This document shows positions 45,919 through 58,090 of a stretch of DNA of 64,000 bases, in pieces; the first letter of the stretch is position 1; every line of letters begins with the position of its first letter. Below the pieces are notes generated by a model. The model saw only the letters and a program-made list of their open reading frames with translations. It ran no database searches and had not been told where the DNA came from. The position numbers and the translations under genes were made by a program. Source of the DNA: Isochrysis galbana (lineage: Eukaryota > Haptophyta > Isochrysidales > Isochrysidaceae); NCBI GenBank assembly GCA_018136815.1, contig CM030931.1, positions 2,409,801 to 2,473,800 of the forward strand. The letters are read 5' to 3'.

Positions 45919-46720
45919 TGTGCTCTTGTCAACATGTTCCGTGCCCTGGGAATGGGTTCCTTTGTTCCTTTGTTGTGATACTAGCTTGTGGCAATCTCAA
46001 GAAGGGAGTGTGCAAGAAGCAAGAAGCGGGGATGTGTGCAGCTTCGGAGGCTTGCAGCTCGTGTGGATGTTGGGTGTCAAAGCCAAAGCGCGTTGAGTGA
46101 CTCAGAGCCCGTTCTCGATGTCGGGGCTGATGCACGAGGCTCGCGATGTCGCGCGCACATATGCAAAAAATAAATTGCGAGTCACAACGAGCTTCGACTG
46201 AAAAAATAAGCACATGTCGGCCGAGCTCTCTACATGAGGAGGCTTTCATGCAGTTTGAGCACCTTCTAGAAACCAAAGGGTAAGATTTTATAGTGCCTAA
46301 TAGAAATGGGGCCGATCCAAGAAGCTCATGCCTCTAGAGAAGCCTTCTTCACTCTCCACCGGAGTGATCGCAGCCTCTCTCTTCCCATCGGCCGTCGGCG
46401 AGAGCGCACGCGGCCTCCTTCTACTTACTACTCCTACTCTCTCTCTCGCGCGCGCGCGCTGCTCCCCTGCTCTTTGCCTGCCCTCACCGTCTTGCCCCTC
46501 TTGTAGAAAGAATATCTGGCCTCTCTCGCTAAAAGAGTTGGCTTCCTCTTGTGTCTGGTGGGGGATGGACCTCGCGTCATCCCCCTCTCCAATAAACGGC
46601 AGAGAGAGAGAGGAGAGAGCCGTTTCTCCATTGCTGGCCAGCTGTCCCAGGAGAGCAAGGGTCTCTCTCTCCCTCTCTCCCCCCCCCCCGGCCCTCTCCC
46701 TCTCTCTCCCTCTCTCTCCC

Positions 46721-46752
<32 letters not shown>

Positions 46753-47423
46753 ATCCCTCTCGCGTCTCCCCTCTCTATGCTTGAATCTCGCCGCTGTCCC
46801 TGAGGGATGGAGGCTGCTGCGGTGTGGCGGTCGGGGAGAGAAGTCGAGAGAGCGCAGAAGAGAGAGAGAAGAGAGGACCGGGGCGAGCCAAAGGCTTTCA
46901 AAAGGAGTTGTGTCCAAAGAAGAAAGTGAGAGAGAGGCCCAAAGGGCGCGGGGGGTTGGCGGGGGGTTGGGGCGCGGCCCGCGGGGGGAGGGGGGGGGGA
47001 AGAGAGGGGAGAGAGAGAGAGAGGGAAGGAGGGTGCGACGGGGGGGGGGGGGGGGCAACAAGGCGGCGCCGCCCCCCTCTCCCCCCCCACTCTCCCTTCG
47101 CCTCTCCCCCACCTCCTCGCACTCCCATCCTCTAATTTGTAGACGACGATGATTTATCTACTCGGGGGGCGCTCTTGCCCCTCTCTCCCCCCCCCACCCC
47201 TCTCTCTCTCTCCCTCTCTTCCTCCTGATCTACTCCGCATCCAGTGGGTACCCTAAAGTTCTACCAGCAATCGAGAGCAAGAATGACACGCAAGGGCAAA
47301 TCAAGCCCGCCGCCGCCGTGCCCTCAGCTCCCGCGGTCTTTCTCCCCCCCCCCAACTCGATTTTCTCTCTTCCCCCAGGGCTCTCTCCTCTCATGAAGGA
47401 AGGCTCCTCCCCCCCACCCCACA

Positions 47424-47464
<41 letters not shown>

Positions 47465-47531
47465 GGCGCCCCCTGCTCTCCCCCCTCGCTCCCCCCCCCT
47501 CTCCCCCCTTTCGCCCCCCCCCTCCCAATCG
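45919..47531. other. Low-complexity spacer and 5' flank of the LCAT-like gene
   Basis: Contains CT blocks (46650-46755), GA/G-rich sequence (46850-47060) and a CT tract (47428-47461) ending about 70 bp before the ATG at 47532. Frames here translate to Ser/Leu/Pro- or Arg/Glu-rich strings with no domain. The last tract is a promoter/5' UTR candidate like those at other genes. Confidence 0.5.
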
Positions 47532-50500
47532 ATGAGCGCACCCCCGTCGTGTCCACGGCCCGACTCGGCCTTCCTCAAGGCGGAGCGCAAGCGCAACGCG
47601 TACCGCCAACTCGCGCCCGCCCCGCGCTCGCTCGAGCCCCGCGAGGGCTTCGTCTCAGTCCTCAACGTGGGGAGGGAGGACGCGACAGCGCAGTCGATCG
47701 CCGCCTTCGAGACGTGGATCCAGGCCTCCGAGGGCTACGAGGCGATCAGCGGGCCCGCCACATCTGTGATCAACCTCTCCGCATTGAACAGCCACTTGCG
47801 CATCTGCACGCGGCCCGCCAACCGATTCCTGCCTGACTGGCTCCCCGACAAGAGTGACATCGCCGGAAGCCTCAGGGCGATGCACTTCGAGCCCAGGTAT
47901 CCCATTGCGTGCATCAACTCGATGGTCGGCTCGTGCCTCAAGGCGGAGGAGTCGACAGGTGCGGCGCACGCGCGCCCAGGCCTCGCTGCGCCCAAACCTC
48001 GCCGCGCAGTTTGCGAAAGGTGCTGCGCAGCTCATCCGGCTTCCCGTTCCCCTCCTGGTTTGCAGTCTCGAGCTGGAAGGGCAAGCGCATCGTGCTGTCG
48101 GTGGAGGACCTTCCGGCGGTCGTCATCAGCAATATGGCGGGCAATGTGTCGGGCAATGCATGGAAGGCCGGGCTGACCGAGCTCCTGGACGACGATGATG
48201 ACGGCATCGAGGTGGAGGAGATCCGGGCCTTCATTGAGCAGAACGACGACCTCAAGGATGACGCGCAGGTGCAGCAGTGCCTCGACACGGCCATCAAGGA
48301 GGGCGGTAACATCCTTCACCACTTTGAGCCGGTGAAAGACAAGCTCAAGCGGGCGGCCGCGATGAAGGACGGCGAGGACGGCCTCGCCGACGACGTCGTC
48401 CATCCCAACAGCGACTGGGCGCAGCACCTGTCGCTCCTTGAGGGCTGGCAAGACTACGACGGCATCAAGGTGCGCCCGGAGACAGACGGCTACGGCATCG
48501 ACGCCATCTCCGCCCTCTCCAACGTGCCCATCGTGAAGCAGGCTGCCACACTGATGGGCGAGCTCCTCGAACCGCTAATGAAGTTCGGGTACGAGCCGGG
48601 CAAGAACCTGGTGGCCTTCCCATACGACTGGCGCTGCGCCGTGTCCAAGCTTGAGCAGCGCGACCAGTACTTCTCCAAGACGATGAAAGGCATCGAGGAG
48701 CTCCACGCCAAGGCGGGCGAAAAGGTGGTCATCTGCGCTCACTCAATGGGCTGCCGCGTGGCGCACTACTTCCTGCTGTGGGTGACCGACTCCAAGTATG
48801 GCCAAAGCAAGGGCGGCAAGGACTGGCTCGACAAGCACATCCACTCCTTCATGCCCATCGGCGGCCCCTTCCTGGGCGCCTCCTCGGGCACCAGCCAGTA
48901 CCTGCAGCCGGGCGACTGCTCCGGCCTCGCACCGGCGGTGGTCAGCTTCACCGACGGCCATGGGATGATCCGCTCGTGGGGCTCAATGCCGCTCCTTTTC
49001 GGCTCGGGGAAGAACCTGATGATGAGCGCCGGCTCACACTACATTTACACGCGCAGAGAGGGAGCCCTGCTCGTGGAAGTCACCCGGGCCAAGTGCCCCA
49101 GCATCGCCTCGGGCGACAAGAGCTTCGTGAGGCTAGGCGTGAGCGACGTCAAGGAGATGGAAACCGACAAGCAAGAAGGGGGAAATCCGGATTTTTCCGA
49201 AATCTTCCAGTTCGCCTGGGAGGACGACACCGAGAAGATCGAGAATCGATCGCTCACCATCAAGCTCTTCGACGACAACATGGTGGTGGACAAGTCCATC
49301 GGTGAGGCCACCATCCGCTTCGACTCGGCAGGCGGCGGCGTGCCGGCGTCGCAGGTACAGGAGCTGACCGACTCAACGGTGATCGCTGCCAAGCCTTGGG
49401 AGGAGATGCGGCTACAGGGGGTGCGCATCGGCGAGTCATCAAAGCTGTGGCTGAGCATCCGCTGGGTTCCCAGCAACGCCCCGCTGCCGGCCGAGTTCGA
49501 CCCGGGCGAGGGCAAGCCAGGTTGCGGCGGTACACGAGATGCTGGGACTTCGGAGCTCAAGCGCGCTGCCCTGCAGAAGGCGGGAATCGACGAGTGGAAG
49601 CCAACCGGGCCCCGCGAGTACGACCCGCGCTCGACGGAGATGATGTTCGCGTTGGAGGACATGGTCCCATCCTACAAGGTGTGGCAGGAGCTGTACGCCA
49701 ACGACAACATATTCAGCAAGATGACTCAGGGCGCGGCGCCGGCGATCCAACTCTGCCAGCCAATCTATGGCACCAATAAGCAGACGCAGATGGGGATGAT
49801 CTTTCGGCGCAAGATGGGCAAGTGGAAGCAGGGCAGGCGCACAAACTTCTTTGAGTACGACCATGATGCCCGAGTCGACCACCCGGGGTACATTTGCAAG
49901 AAGGGTCTCGTGTACGAGAAACCAAACGCATGCCCTCAAGCGTCCGAGCCAGATGGCTTGAAGTTTGGCGATTCGTTTGTTTCTGGCGATCTGACCGTGC
50001 CCCACTGGTCACTCCGCTGGCCGGTCTCGTGGGCCAAAAGCGACGTCAACGTCAATATCGTCGAGGTGGAGGGCGGAACCCATCGTGGCATCCTGGGCAT
50101 GCCCGCGGCGCACTGGGCGGTGCTGCAGCACGTGGCCGCCGTGCCGGACCTTACTTTCCATGTCGACGCGCTCCACGTGACGCCCGAGGCTAGGGCGCGA
50201 TCAATTGCGCCACCGGATACGGATGCTGCCGCCCATCCCGAGAAGGCTGCGCCGGCGGATGCCGCTGCCAAGGCGGAGGCTCAGCACGTCTTCGTCGAAT
50301 TCAACTTTGGCAATTCGACGAGGACATCATCGACGGTGCCTCTGAGTAAATGCGACGGTTCACCAGGATTGTTCGGCGACGACGGCAAAAAGGCGAACGT
50401 GACCTACGATCCTGATAAAGGCCTGAGGGGCTGCACCTTGTCGCTGATGTTGACCTCGGGGCTTGGTGGTCTAGGCAAGGGTACGCTCTACCCCGGCAGC

Positions 50501-50650
50501 AAGCCTCAGACCATCTCTATCAACAAGCTCCTTCACGCAGGTGTCCACGAGGAGACGCTCGACATAGTGTTCGGAGAGTCCGGCATCTCGATGAGGTGCA
50601 AAGTGACGGGCATGAAGCCCAAGCGAGGGTGCTTCCCTTGCTTCAAGTAG
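47532..50650 (+). CDS. LCAT/PDAT-like acyltransferase with inserted C2 domain
   Basis: Two exons (47532-47958, 48066-50650) join in phase to 1003 residues. The alpha/beta-hydrolase core has the LCAT-family triad: S369 in AHSMG (usually GHSMG), D784 in SGDLTVPHWSL and H815 in GGTHRGIL. FPYDWRCAVSKLEQRDQYF, FMPIGGPFLGAS and QPIYGTNKQT are further family landmarks. Relatives move a fatty acyl chain from phospholipid to sterol or diacylglycerol (storage-oil synthesis) or act as phospholipases. A C2-like domain (about 472-611, ALLVEVTRAKCPSI…SLTIKLFDDNMVVDKSIGEATI) lies between Ser and Asp of the triad, which is unusual. An acidic stretch near 189 (LLDDDDDGIEVEEI) resembles a one-residue-short EF-hand loop. 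The C-terminus ends CFPCFK, a possible lipidation site. The N-terminal ~140 residues are not recognised. Substrate is unproven. Confidence 0.88.
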
Positions 50651-51734
50651 GCGCATGACATGCTCTACCGTGATGCATGCACCTTCTCCCCGTATTGTCT
50701 CTCGGCTCGCTGCTGGCTCCAGCGAAGAGAGCCGCTTGGCAAGTTTGCCAGCACTCCAAGCATATGGATGAATGCTGGGCGCGCATAACTTCTATAGGAG
50801 GCTCATGGGCGCGCCTCGCCCCATATCTCCCATGCGAGGACTTGCACTGATCTCGTGGCCAATGGGCCGTGGAGGCGTGGTTGGACTGCAGAAATGAGAC
50901 CTCCGACCTGGCTGTCCTCACTATTCGCAACGGTCGTACGACGCACCGACAGATTGCGTGGATGGTCGTGAAAATGCGGAAGCGGCTCCGCGCACTTGGA
51001 CGCACCTGCTTCGTCTTCCTGTCGTCTTCCAATTGTCTCCGGCCTATGCGTTTTGTGGCGTCTCACGTCCATAGAAACACAGTGGCACGGTTCCGTAGAG
51101 CCACATCATGTGTGACTTCCACTGCCAGCCGATCAGCTGCCGCACGCCTCCTTTATCTGGCTTTCCCCTTTTCGTCCTTGAGTTCTCCCCGGGAGCGCTT
51201 CTTCGTGCCTGCTGCACCCTCTTCTCGCATGCACCGCCGCTTCCAAGCGTGGACGCCTCGCGCTCGCCCACATCCCTGCCATGATTTGTCTGTGTAGAGT
51301 ATTATACGGGCCTTCGCCCCCCGATGGGTGGGATTGGTGTCTAGCATCAGTGTCACATCCATCTCTGATGCTGCGAGGTCGAGGCATTCATTGGGATGTT
51401 TTGACGTGGACCACGTTCTGAAGCTACGCGTCCATGCCTTCATGTCCACAATGGCCCCATAGGGCGTACTGTGACTACGACTTTCTGCGATCTACGATGG
51501 TTTTACTAGTACTAGTGCAGTCATAGAGAAAAAGAAAGGAAGACTTCTTCGTTGATCTACTAGTAGTGATGACAACTCTCGCCGCGCGGCGCACGCAAAG
51601 GCCCAAATGGCCCATCGAATGTTCCCCCACCCTTGCGACTTGCGAGTGCATAATTGTGTTTTTTTATGGCTTCACGTTTCACGACGTGCGTGCATGGCGC
51701 TCCTGCCCCCTATTGCTCAATGTATGTCTAGTCC
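50651..51734. other. Intergenic, no gene supported
   Basis: Several short frames on both strands lack recognisable domains. The first part is probably the 3' UTR of the LCAT-like gene. Confidence 0.4.
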
Positions 51735-52060
51735 AACTAAGTTTATACTTGGTTCGCGCATGGCGCATGGGAGGGCACGAGCCTCCCCCTCACTCCACTC
51801 CCACTCCTCCCCTGCCGTGGGGGAGGAACCACATTCTCTTCATTCTCCTGCGGGCGCGTGATGCCTACGCGCGCCATGGCCATGGCCCCCCTCTCGGGGG
51901 GGTCCCTCGGGGCCCCCCAAACAAAGGACAAAGGGCCAGCTGGGGCTGGGGCAGCTCAGGCAGGTGGCAGTGGAGGCTTACTTAAGGCTAGCGGCTAGGG
52001 CTTTGCCCCTCATCCTTACAAATAGACGCAACTAAGTTTATACTTGGTTGACCCATGTGT
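51735..52060 (+). repeat. Two partial R2 left ends
   Basis: The terminal motif aactaagtttatacttggtt occurs at 51735 and again at 52030. The first is followed by ~245 bp of R2 left-half sequence, the second by only a few matching bases. Confidence 0.65.
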
Positions 52061-52084
52061 GGAAATCAAAGCCGCAGCTTGGAT

Positions 52085-52205
52085 TGTAACGAGATGAAAC
52101 GAGATGGCCTGATGGCCCGACGACGAGATGAACGAGATGGCCTTGATGGCCCGACGAGATGAACGAGATGGCCCGAGGGCCCGACGAGATGAACGAGATT
52201 TTCGG
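52085..52205. repeat. Tandem repeat, ~30-bp units
   Basis: About four units of 'gacgagatgaacgagatggcc' plus 'tgatggcc' or 'cgagggcc'. No function is evident. Confidence 0.75.
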
Positions 52206-52334
52206 GTAACGGAACTGGACGAGGAGTTTTCCCCACTAAGCTTGGTCGTAATGCGGTGAAACCGATTTGCAGACAAGCGGGAAACCGGGGCGGAAGGAAC
52301 TGGCAAGGAAGTCGGCAGGAAGGCAGAGGAAATG

Positions 52335-52510
52335 TCTTGGCAAGGCGACGGAGGCAGAATTTTAACGGTAGACGGAGTGCAGAATTTTAACGGTAGGAAG
52401 GCAGGATATTTTTAACAGTAGGAAGAGGCAGGATTTCTAACGGTAGAAGAAGAGCGTGGAATTTTAACGGTAGAAGAAGGGCGTGGAATTTAACTGTAGA
52501 AGAAGAGCGG
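52335..52510. repeat. Tandem repeat around 'ttttaacggtag'
   Basis: Five or six copies of 'attttaacggtaga(a)g' spaced 25-30 bp apart. It lies directly downstream, in transcription sense, of the minus-strand tRNA-like sequence. Confidence 0.7.
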
Positions 52511-52544
52511 AGAGGAGAAGGAGCGGGGCTCGAACTGCAGAGCG

Positions 52545-52622
52545 CTCCGTCCGGACTCGAACTCGCGACCCAGAGCAAAAGGTTAGTGGAGGCGGTAGGT
52601 TGAACCACTATGCCACGCGAGA
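52545..52622 (-). ncRNA. tRNA-derived sequence (SINE head or tRNA pseudogene)
   Basis: On the minus strand an A box (TGGCATAGTGG, complement of 52605-52615) and a B box (GAGTTCGAGTCC, complement of 52553-52564) are about 42 bp apart, the normal RNA polymerase III spacing. The acceptor and T stems do not pair well and no clean anticodon arm is seen, so a functional tRNA is unlikely. Repetitive sequence downstream fits a SINE body. Confidence 0.6.
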
Positions 52623-52794
52623 GTTTACGTAGCCATAGGGCCGATGGGAAGGGCTGAGAACCGCCCTATATACTCTGGGTTTTTTTCTCTTCTTTTTCAC
52701 TTTTTTTCTTCTTTCTTCCTCTGTTCTTTTTTACTGTTTTACTGTTTTTTTTTCTTTACTGTTATTTCTTTTTGCCTCTGAGACATCGCGAATG

Positions 52795-53557
52795 CGACAC
52801 CATGGGGGGGCACGAGCCCCCCCTCTCTCCACTCCCACTCCTCCCCTGCCATGGGGGAAGAACAACCCATCCTCCTGGCATGCCTGATGGCTCGCCAGGA
52901 GCCAGGAGGCCACTGCCCTACTGACCCACTCCCTTCCCCACAGGCGCCGCCCCATTCGCCCATCCTGGCCCCTCGTGACCGGCCCATTGCTCCAACCCCC
53001 CCTCCCCCCCTGGTCGACAGGCAGACAGGTGCAGCGTGGGGGCCCCAGAGGCTCGGGAGCGCCAGCGAGGGAGAGGCAGGGGAGGCCAGGGCCCAGCCCC
53101 AGCCTCCTCCTCTGCCCCCTGAGCTGGCCTCCAGGAGCCTCGAGGGGCCGCCAAAGGGCAGCTGCAGGCCTGCCGCAGGCGCGCCATCGCGCGTGCCGCA
53201 GGAGAGGGGAGAGAGAGCGTGGAGAAGGGGGTGGGCGCGAGCGAGAGCTCCGCCCACCGGAAAATCGGTAAGTCTCGCTCCTGTTTACAGGATAAGACGA
53301 GACAGAGTCGGCCGCCCACTCGCCACTCGGAGACACAGGAGGAAGGGGGGGAAAGATCACCGGGGGGGGGGCGCGGGCCACCGGACCATATCTAAGCCCT
53401 CCACCCCAATCCCCAATCCCCCTAGTAGTGTACGCGGGGGCCGCCTGATGGCGGGGGGAGAAGGGCCGGGGAATGGGGGTGTAGAGAGTATGCTACGTGC
53501 TACTTGTAGTGGGTAGTGGTTCCATTCGCCGCGAGTGCGGTGAGAATATTAAAAGGT
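52795..53557 (+). repeat. R2 dispersed element, near-full copy
   Basis: The same order and high identity as 16743-17490, but without the AACTAAGTTTATACTTGG terminus at the left. The intron-like 23-nt GTAAGT…TTTACAG segment is at 53268-53290. It ends 'gcggtgagaatattaaaagg'. Confidence 0.75.
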
Positions 53558-53929
53558 TTTTTCCCCCTTACAAATAGACGCTATAGACATAGACTAAATA
53601 AAGGAAGTGATTGGATACATAATATCGAAAGACCAACTGGGCTTCGTCCCCAAACGCCTCATAGACGAAGCCACACACCTACTTACTACAATTGACACAC
53701 GCATATCTAGATCTAGACGAGACGGCTGACGGATTTCTGTATGTAGAGCACACTGCGACGGAATAGCGTTCTCGGAGGAATCGGTACTCATAGGATTACT
53801 GGAAAGGCCGACTACACGGTAAAGCCCCCCCCTTTCTGCACACCACTTGCAGAATGGGGGTCCGGGGGCGGAGCCCCCGAAGGCGATTTTAACTACTATT
53901 ATAGTAGTTTGACGCATTTTTACTAGTAG

Positions 53930-54300
53930 AATCGCCCGGAGAGCCCAACTTCGAACCGATGCCGGGCGCGCTGCGTGGCCGTTTTCGACGATCCATCCGG
54001 ATGGGGGACCCCACCAGATACCAAATACACAAGACCCACCCGGATGGTCACGCCAATCGGGCAGCGGCCGCGCGCCGAACCCTCGTCGAAATCACCCATC
54101 CGCCGAGCCCATTGAACGTCGACGTCTGACATCTCGGAGGAAGGCCCGGAGAGCCCAACTTTGAACCGATGCCGGGCGGGCCGTGGGCTCCTAAGCCTCA
54201 TGGCTTCTGCTCAGCACGAACAGCAGGATCATTCACAGCCTGCTGGCTGCCTTCCTCCCTTCCCACCTCAGCCTTAGGGCGGTCAAACAGTGATTTATAA
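53930..54300 (-). repeat. R1 monomer (about 1.3 copies) and tail scrap, inverted
   Basis: Bases 53930-54190 are the reverse complement of subtype-B R1 monomers (including the inverse of 'gatggatcgtcgaaaacgg'). The tail core 'ttagggcggtcaaac' follows at about 54273-54288, but tail and monomer are not in the usual arrangement. A small palindrome 'ctactattatagtag' lies at about 53892. Confidence 0.75.
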
Positions 54301-55363
54301 CTACTAACATGAACATGTTCGGGGGGCTGCATTTTGGACCGTTCTCCAAAGCCCAAGAAAATACTCCCGAGGGGCTCACTTGCCGCCATGAATTCCCGAG
54401 GAAAATGGTAGGTTTTACCCTCCGCCCCCATCGCGCCCCCCCTTCTGCACACGCGCTGGGGCTCTAACAGTGAAGAACTAGCGGTGTCGCCCCGGGGCGG
54501 CCATTGTAAACTATTTTCACATTCTTGAGCGTTAGTGCCTCTACTCTCACTAGACTTGCACTAGCACGCCAAGCCACGAAAGACATGACCGCACCAAATC
54601 CCAAGGCACAGACAAAACTAAGTATGGACCTCCTTTAGCCTGTAGCGAGCAGTGCTCCAACGATAGTTAGGTGCGGAAGCGCCAATTTTGGCGCCTCGGC
54701 AATAAGGATTTAAGGGTTAATGATGGGTGATGGCGCATGATTTGGCATGATCAATCCGTGTCACCAACGAAGCTGATTGACATGAGCATGATAGGAACTT
54801 CCCGGTGAAATCGTTCAACTTGGAAACACACGCACGTGCTATAGTGTCATGCAATGGAAGTGCGAAGTGCAAACGCACGCACATTGCGGTGGATTGGCAA
54901 CGACCCATCGGATGAGAGAAACGATTAGACCCCGTCGACGAGGCTTTTGGCTTGCGTTCTCTCTTCCTTCTAGGCTCGCCTTCCTCTTTTCTTCCGCACG
55001 CCCAAGATCAATGACTCGGGACGCAATGGTGGTGGTAGCGGGTGGTGGATTTGCAAGGCGAGGGCATAAGCCATAACGTACATAAATACATGTAGCCGGA
55101 GCAGCCCACCTTTTAAGCATTGCCGCGATGGTGCGTGCCAGTATCCGAAGTACTAAGCGCACGCAGTCTGTCCGACTTGCTGGGGTCTTCAACGACATGC
55201 TGGGGTCTCTTCTCCGAGGAATTGGTGTCTCTCCGTATCCCTTGACGTATGGGTATAGCGGGAGCGCCGCGAGCGCCACGAGTGGCGGCTCGAGCGCGAG
55301 GAGTCAGAATTGAACGCGGCTGGAAATGCGAGGGCGCTTCGTTGCCAGCGGTACCCCTCTTCC
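54301..55363. other. Intergenic, 3' flank of the CAMK-like kinase gene
   Basis: No gene is supported. Frames on both strands are short and unrecognised. Confidence 0.4.
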
Positions 55364-56527
55364 CTACACCGCGATAGAGCACCCGCGCTGACGTTCGAGT
55401 GTGGGCATGGGGAGCGTATCACCCTCGGCGAGCCCAAGAGCACGGTAAATTGGTGCGGTAACCGCCTCATCGCTGTCGCCCTCCTCCGCGAGTACCTGCC
55501 AAAGTCTGTCCTCACTCACATTCACGCTACCGCGGTAGACTGGCCCAGAGAAGTCCACCTCCTCCGCGGTGACGGCCTGCACCCCCAACTGCCAGCCGGC
55601 TGCGACAGGCGTAGCCAACTGGTCAGGGGCGGATATGCCCATCATCCATTGGTGACTCCGCACGTCATCTAGCTTGGCCCGCTGGCTCGGATTGATGGTA
55701 AGCATGCGGTCGAGCAAGTCGACGGCAGCGGGCGAGAGATAGGAGCAGCTCCGCCTGTACCAGGCGAAGATGGCGCGTGTGCTAGAGGAGCCCTTGCGCT
55801 GTGCGGCCTCGAGTAGCGGGAAGCGCCAGTCGCGTGGGTGCGCCTCAGCGAGCGGGAAGAAGCCGGCTAGCATGGAGAACAGACAGACGCCGAGCGACCA
55901 CAAGTCTGCCTCGAAGCCATCATATCCCTCTCCCAATAGCACCTGGGGTGCGATGTATGACTTTGATCCGACCAGCCGCGTAAGCCGCTCGCTCCTATCG
56001 AGCCGCCCGTTAGCATCGCGAGGGTATATGTGCGACAGCCCGAAGTCGATAATCTTGACCGTGGCGTCGGTTGTAAGCAACACATTCTCGAGCTTCAGGT
56101 CGCAGTGCGCGACGCCGCTCTCGTGCAGGTAGCGGACTCCCTCGACGAGCTGGCTGAAGTAGCCGCGCACGACTTCCTCGGCCATCACATTTGACTTGTG
56201 CTTGACCACCTGCTCAAAGAGCTCGCCGCCGTCTGCGCATTCCATGAAGATGTAGTACAAGTGCTCATTGCCGTTGCCCGGAGAGCCAAAACCGTGTGCG
56301 CGGATGGAGATGACGTTGTGATGACTGAGATGTTCGAGTATGCGACATTCGGTCTGGATGGTCGTGATGCGCACCTTGTGCGTGTCGACTACCTTGACTG
56401 CTGCATGCGGTGAGCCGCCCTCTGGAGGGTAGCGGTCAAGGGCCGCAAAGGTGACTCCGTACCCACCTTCGCCAAATCTGCGGCTGTGATCGATCTGGAA
56501 GCGGTCGAAGAGTGAGGACTGCGCCAT
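55364..56527 (-). CDS. Serine/threonine protein kinase, CAMK-like
   Basis: An intronless frame of 387 residues from ATG at 56527. The kinase domain (about 10-297) has the glycine loop GEGGYG (19-24), ATP-binding K45 (AAVKVV), catalytic D143 (HCDLKLEN) and metal-binding D161 (DFGLSHIY), so it should be active. The activation segment ends GSKSYIAPQVL, with APQ where APE is usual; losing this Glu can weaken the salt bridge to subdomain XI. DLWSLGVCLFSMLAGFFPL and the overall order fit the CAMK/CDPK-like group. The ~85-residue C-terminal tail has no EF-hand or recognisable autoinhibitory helix. It ends QRGCSIAV, in which CSIA resembles a CaaX box that is one residue from the end. Substrates are unknown. 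Confidence 0.88.
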   Translation of the reverse strand: MAQSSLFDRFQIDHSRRFGEGGYGVTFAALDRYPPEGGSPHAAVKVVDTHKVRITTIQTECRILEHLSHHNVISIRAHGFGSPGNGNEHLYYIFMECADGGELFEQVVKHKSNVMAEEVVRGYFSQLVEGVRYLHESGVAHCDLKLENVLLTTDATVKIIDFGLSHIYPRDANGRLDRSERLTRLVGSKSYIAPQVLLGEGYDGFEADLWSLGVCLFSMLAGFFPLAEAHPRDWRFPLLEAAQRKGSSSTRAIFAWYRRSCSYLSPAAVDLLDRMLTINPSQRAKLDDVRSHQWMMGISAPDQLATPVAAGWQLGVQAVTAEEVDFSGPVYRGSVNVSEDRLWQVLAEEGDSDEAVTAPIYRALGLAEGDTLPMPTLERQRGCSIAV

Positions 56528-56830
56528 CTGGCACTACACAAGGCGGACTGTCTCTCGAGCGAGAGGGAGGGCCAGGCGAGAAGGAGAGGCAACGAGAGTA
56601 CAAGCGTCTGTTAGAAGTGCAAAGAGCAGGGATTGGAGGGTGGGCAAGGAGAGAGGGGGGAGGCGATGGGCGGGAGAGGAAGGGTGGAAACGAGAAGGAG
56701 AGATGAGACGACGGAGGGAGCAGAGAGGAGCAGGGAGGGTGAGAAGGGAGGGGAGGGAAGGAGAGAGGGGCGAGAGGAGAAGCAGGGCGCGCCGCCTTCC
56801 GCAAGCGCACGTGAGAGAGGGCTATACACA
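56528..56830 (-). promoter_or_regulatory. GA-rich upstream region of the CAMK-like kinase
   Basis: From 56560 to 56820 the + strand is mostly G/A, reading as CT on the kinase coding strand. It is another GA/CT tract immediately upstream of a gene. Confidence 0.4.
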
Positions 56831-56974
56831 TTCTACCATAATAGAATAGTAGATAGTAGAGAGTACAAATTAGAGAATGGGGGGAAGCATCATCCCCCAT
56901 CCCCCTCTCTTCTCTCTTCTCCTCTTCTCCTCCTCGTCGTTCTTTTGTCTCCTCACTTCTAGCTTCTATCTCCC

Positions 56975-57175
56975 CCCGCCGTAGACCGTGCCATTTGACG
57001 ATATCTAAGCCCGTGACTCCTACCCCCCTAGTCCCTAGTAGTGTTCTATGAGTCATACTGTCATACTATGACTATGAGGGGAGTCAGCTGACAGTTGATG
57101 GCGGGGGGGAAGGGGGAAGGGCCAGCGGACGTGGTGCGTGGTGGGGTGTGGTAGGTGTAGAACGAAAGCTACTCC
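56975..57175 (+). repeat. R2 right-end fragment
   Basis: Contains 'gatatctaagccc', 'ccccctagt…tagtagtg', G-rich sequence with 'gatggcgggggg' and 'gaagggcc', and 'ggtgtagaa', all in R2 order. The rest of the element is absent. Confidence 0.6.
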
Positions 57176-57880
57176 GGGAAGGAACCAACTCTTGGCGCGT
57201 GCCCAACCCCAACCCCAACTCCAACACCCCAACCCCTGGAACTAGTGTGTGTACCTCGTGGCCCGGTCTCCGGTCTCCCGAGCGCCGCTCTGCGTACGGC
57301 TAGGCGCTAGGCGATCCGGCGAGCCGGCTAGAGACAGCCTCTCGTAGCTCTGCGGCATGCGATCCTCCATCGTTGCAGCCGCCTGCGGGCGCGAACGGCA
57401 AGGTGAGGCTCACGACGAGTGACGAGTGACGCCGCCGCTCTCTCCCGGGAGCCCGGGAAACAGACATTTCCTGCGAGCGCGCGGAATAAAGGCGAAGACC
57501 TGGCGGGCGTTCTTTCCAGTTTTTGCGACTCGGGTCTTGGTTTTGGAGATCCTTATTTTCTCTTTTCTCTTTTGGAGACCCTGGAAATAAGGACCCTGCG
57601 GACAAGAGAAGTCGCGTAGACTGGGCCTGAGCCCTGAGGTGGTCTCATTATCATGGTCGTTGGCTATCATGATTCTAGTACTTGACGGGCGCGTTCGGCG
57701 GCGATGCCGACGGCCGACGGCGCACGTGTGTGTAGGAGTAGAGGGGAAGTCGCCGTTAGTCGTTAGACCTTGAGAGAGAGAGAAGGGCACGCGCTAATTT
57801 TGGGTCTGAGAGGATGCGAATCGAGGCATGGGGTTCTCAGAGAGCGGACGGGAGTTGCAGAGGAAAGAAGAGACGATGAG
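57176..57880. other. Intergenic, no gene supported
   Basis: Short unrecognised frames only. Confidence 0.4.
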
Positions 57881-58037
57881 GTGGGGGGCGGGGGGGCGGG
57901 GGGGGGGAAGGGGGGAGGGGGGGGGCGGGTTTCTACGCGCGGGGGGGGGGGGGGGGGGGGGGCGGCGGAGGCGCTCGGCTTGCTCGCGGCGGGCGGAGAG
58001 AGAGGGAGAGAGGGAGAGAGGGAGAGAGGGAGAGAGG

Positions 58038-58090
<53 letters not shown>

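Noticed and set aside
50800-51450. Short frames on both strands downstream of the LCAT-like gene
   Set aside because: No domain, no convincing splice chain, and lengths expected by chance in this base composition.
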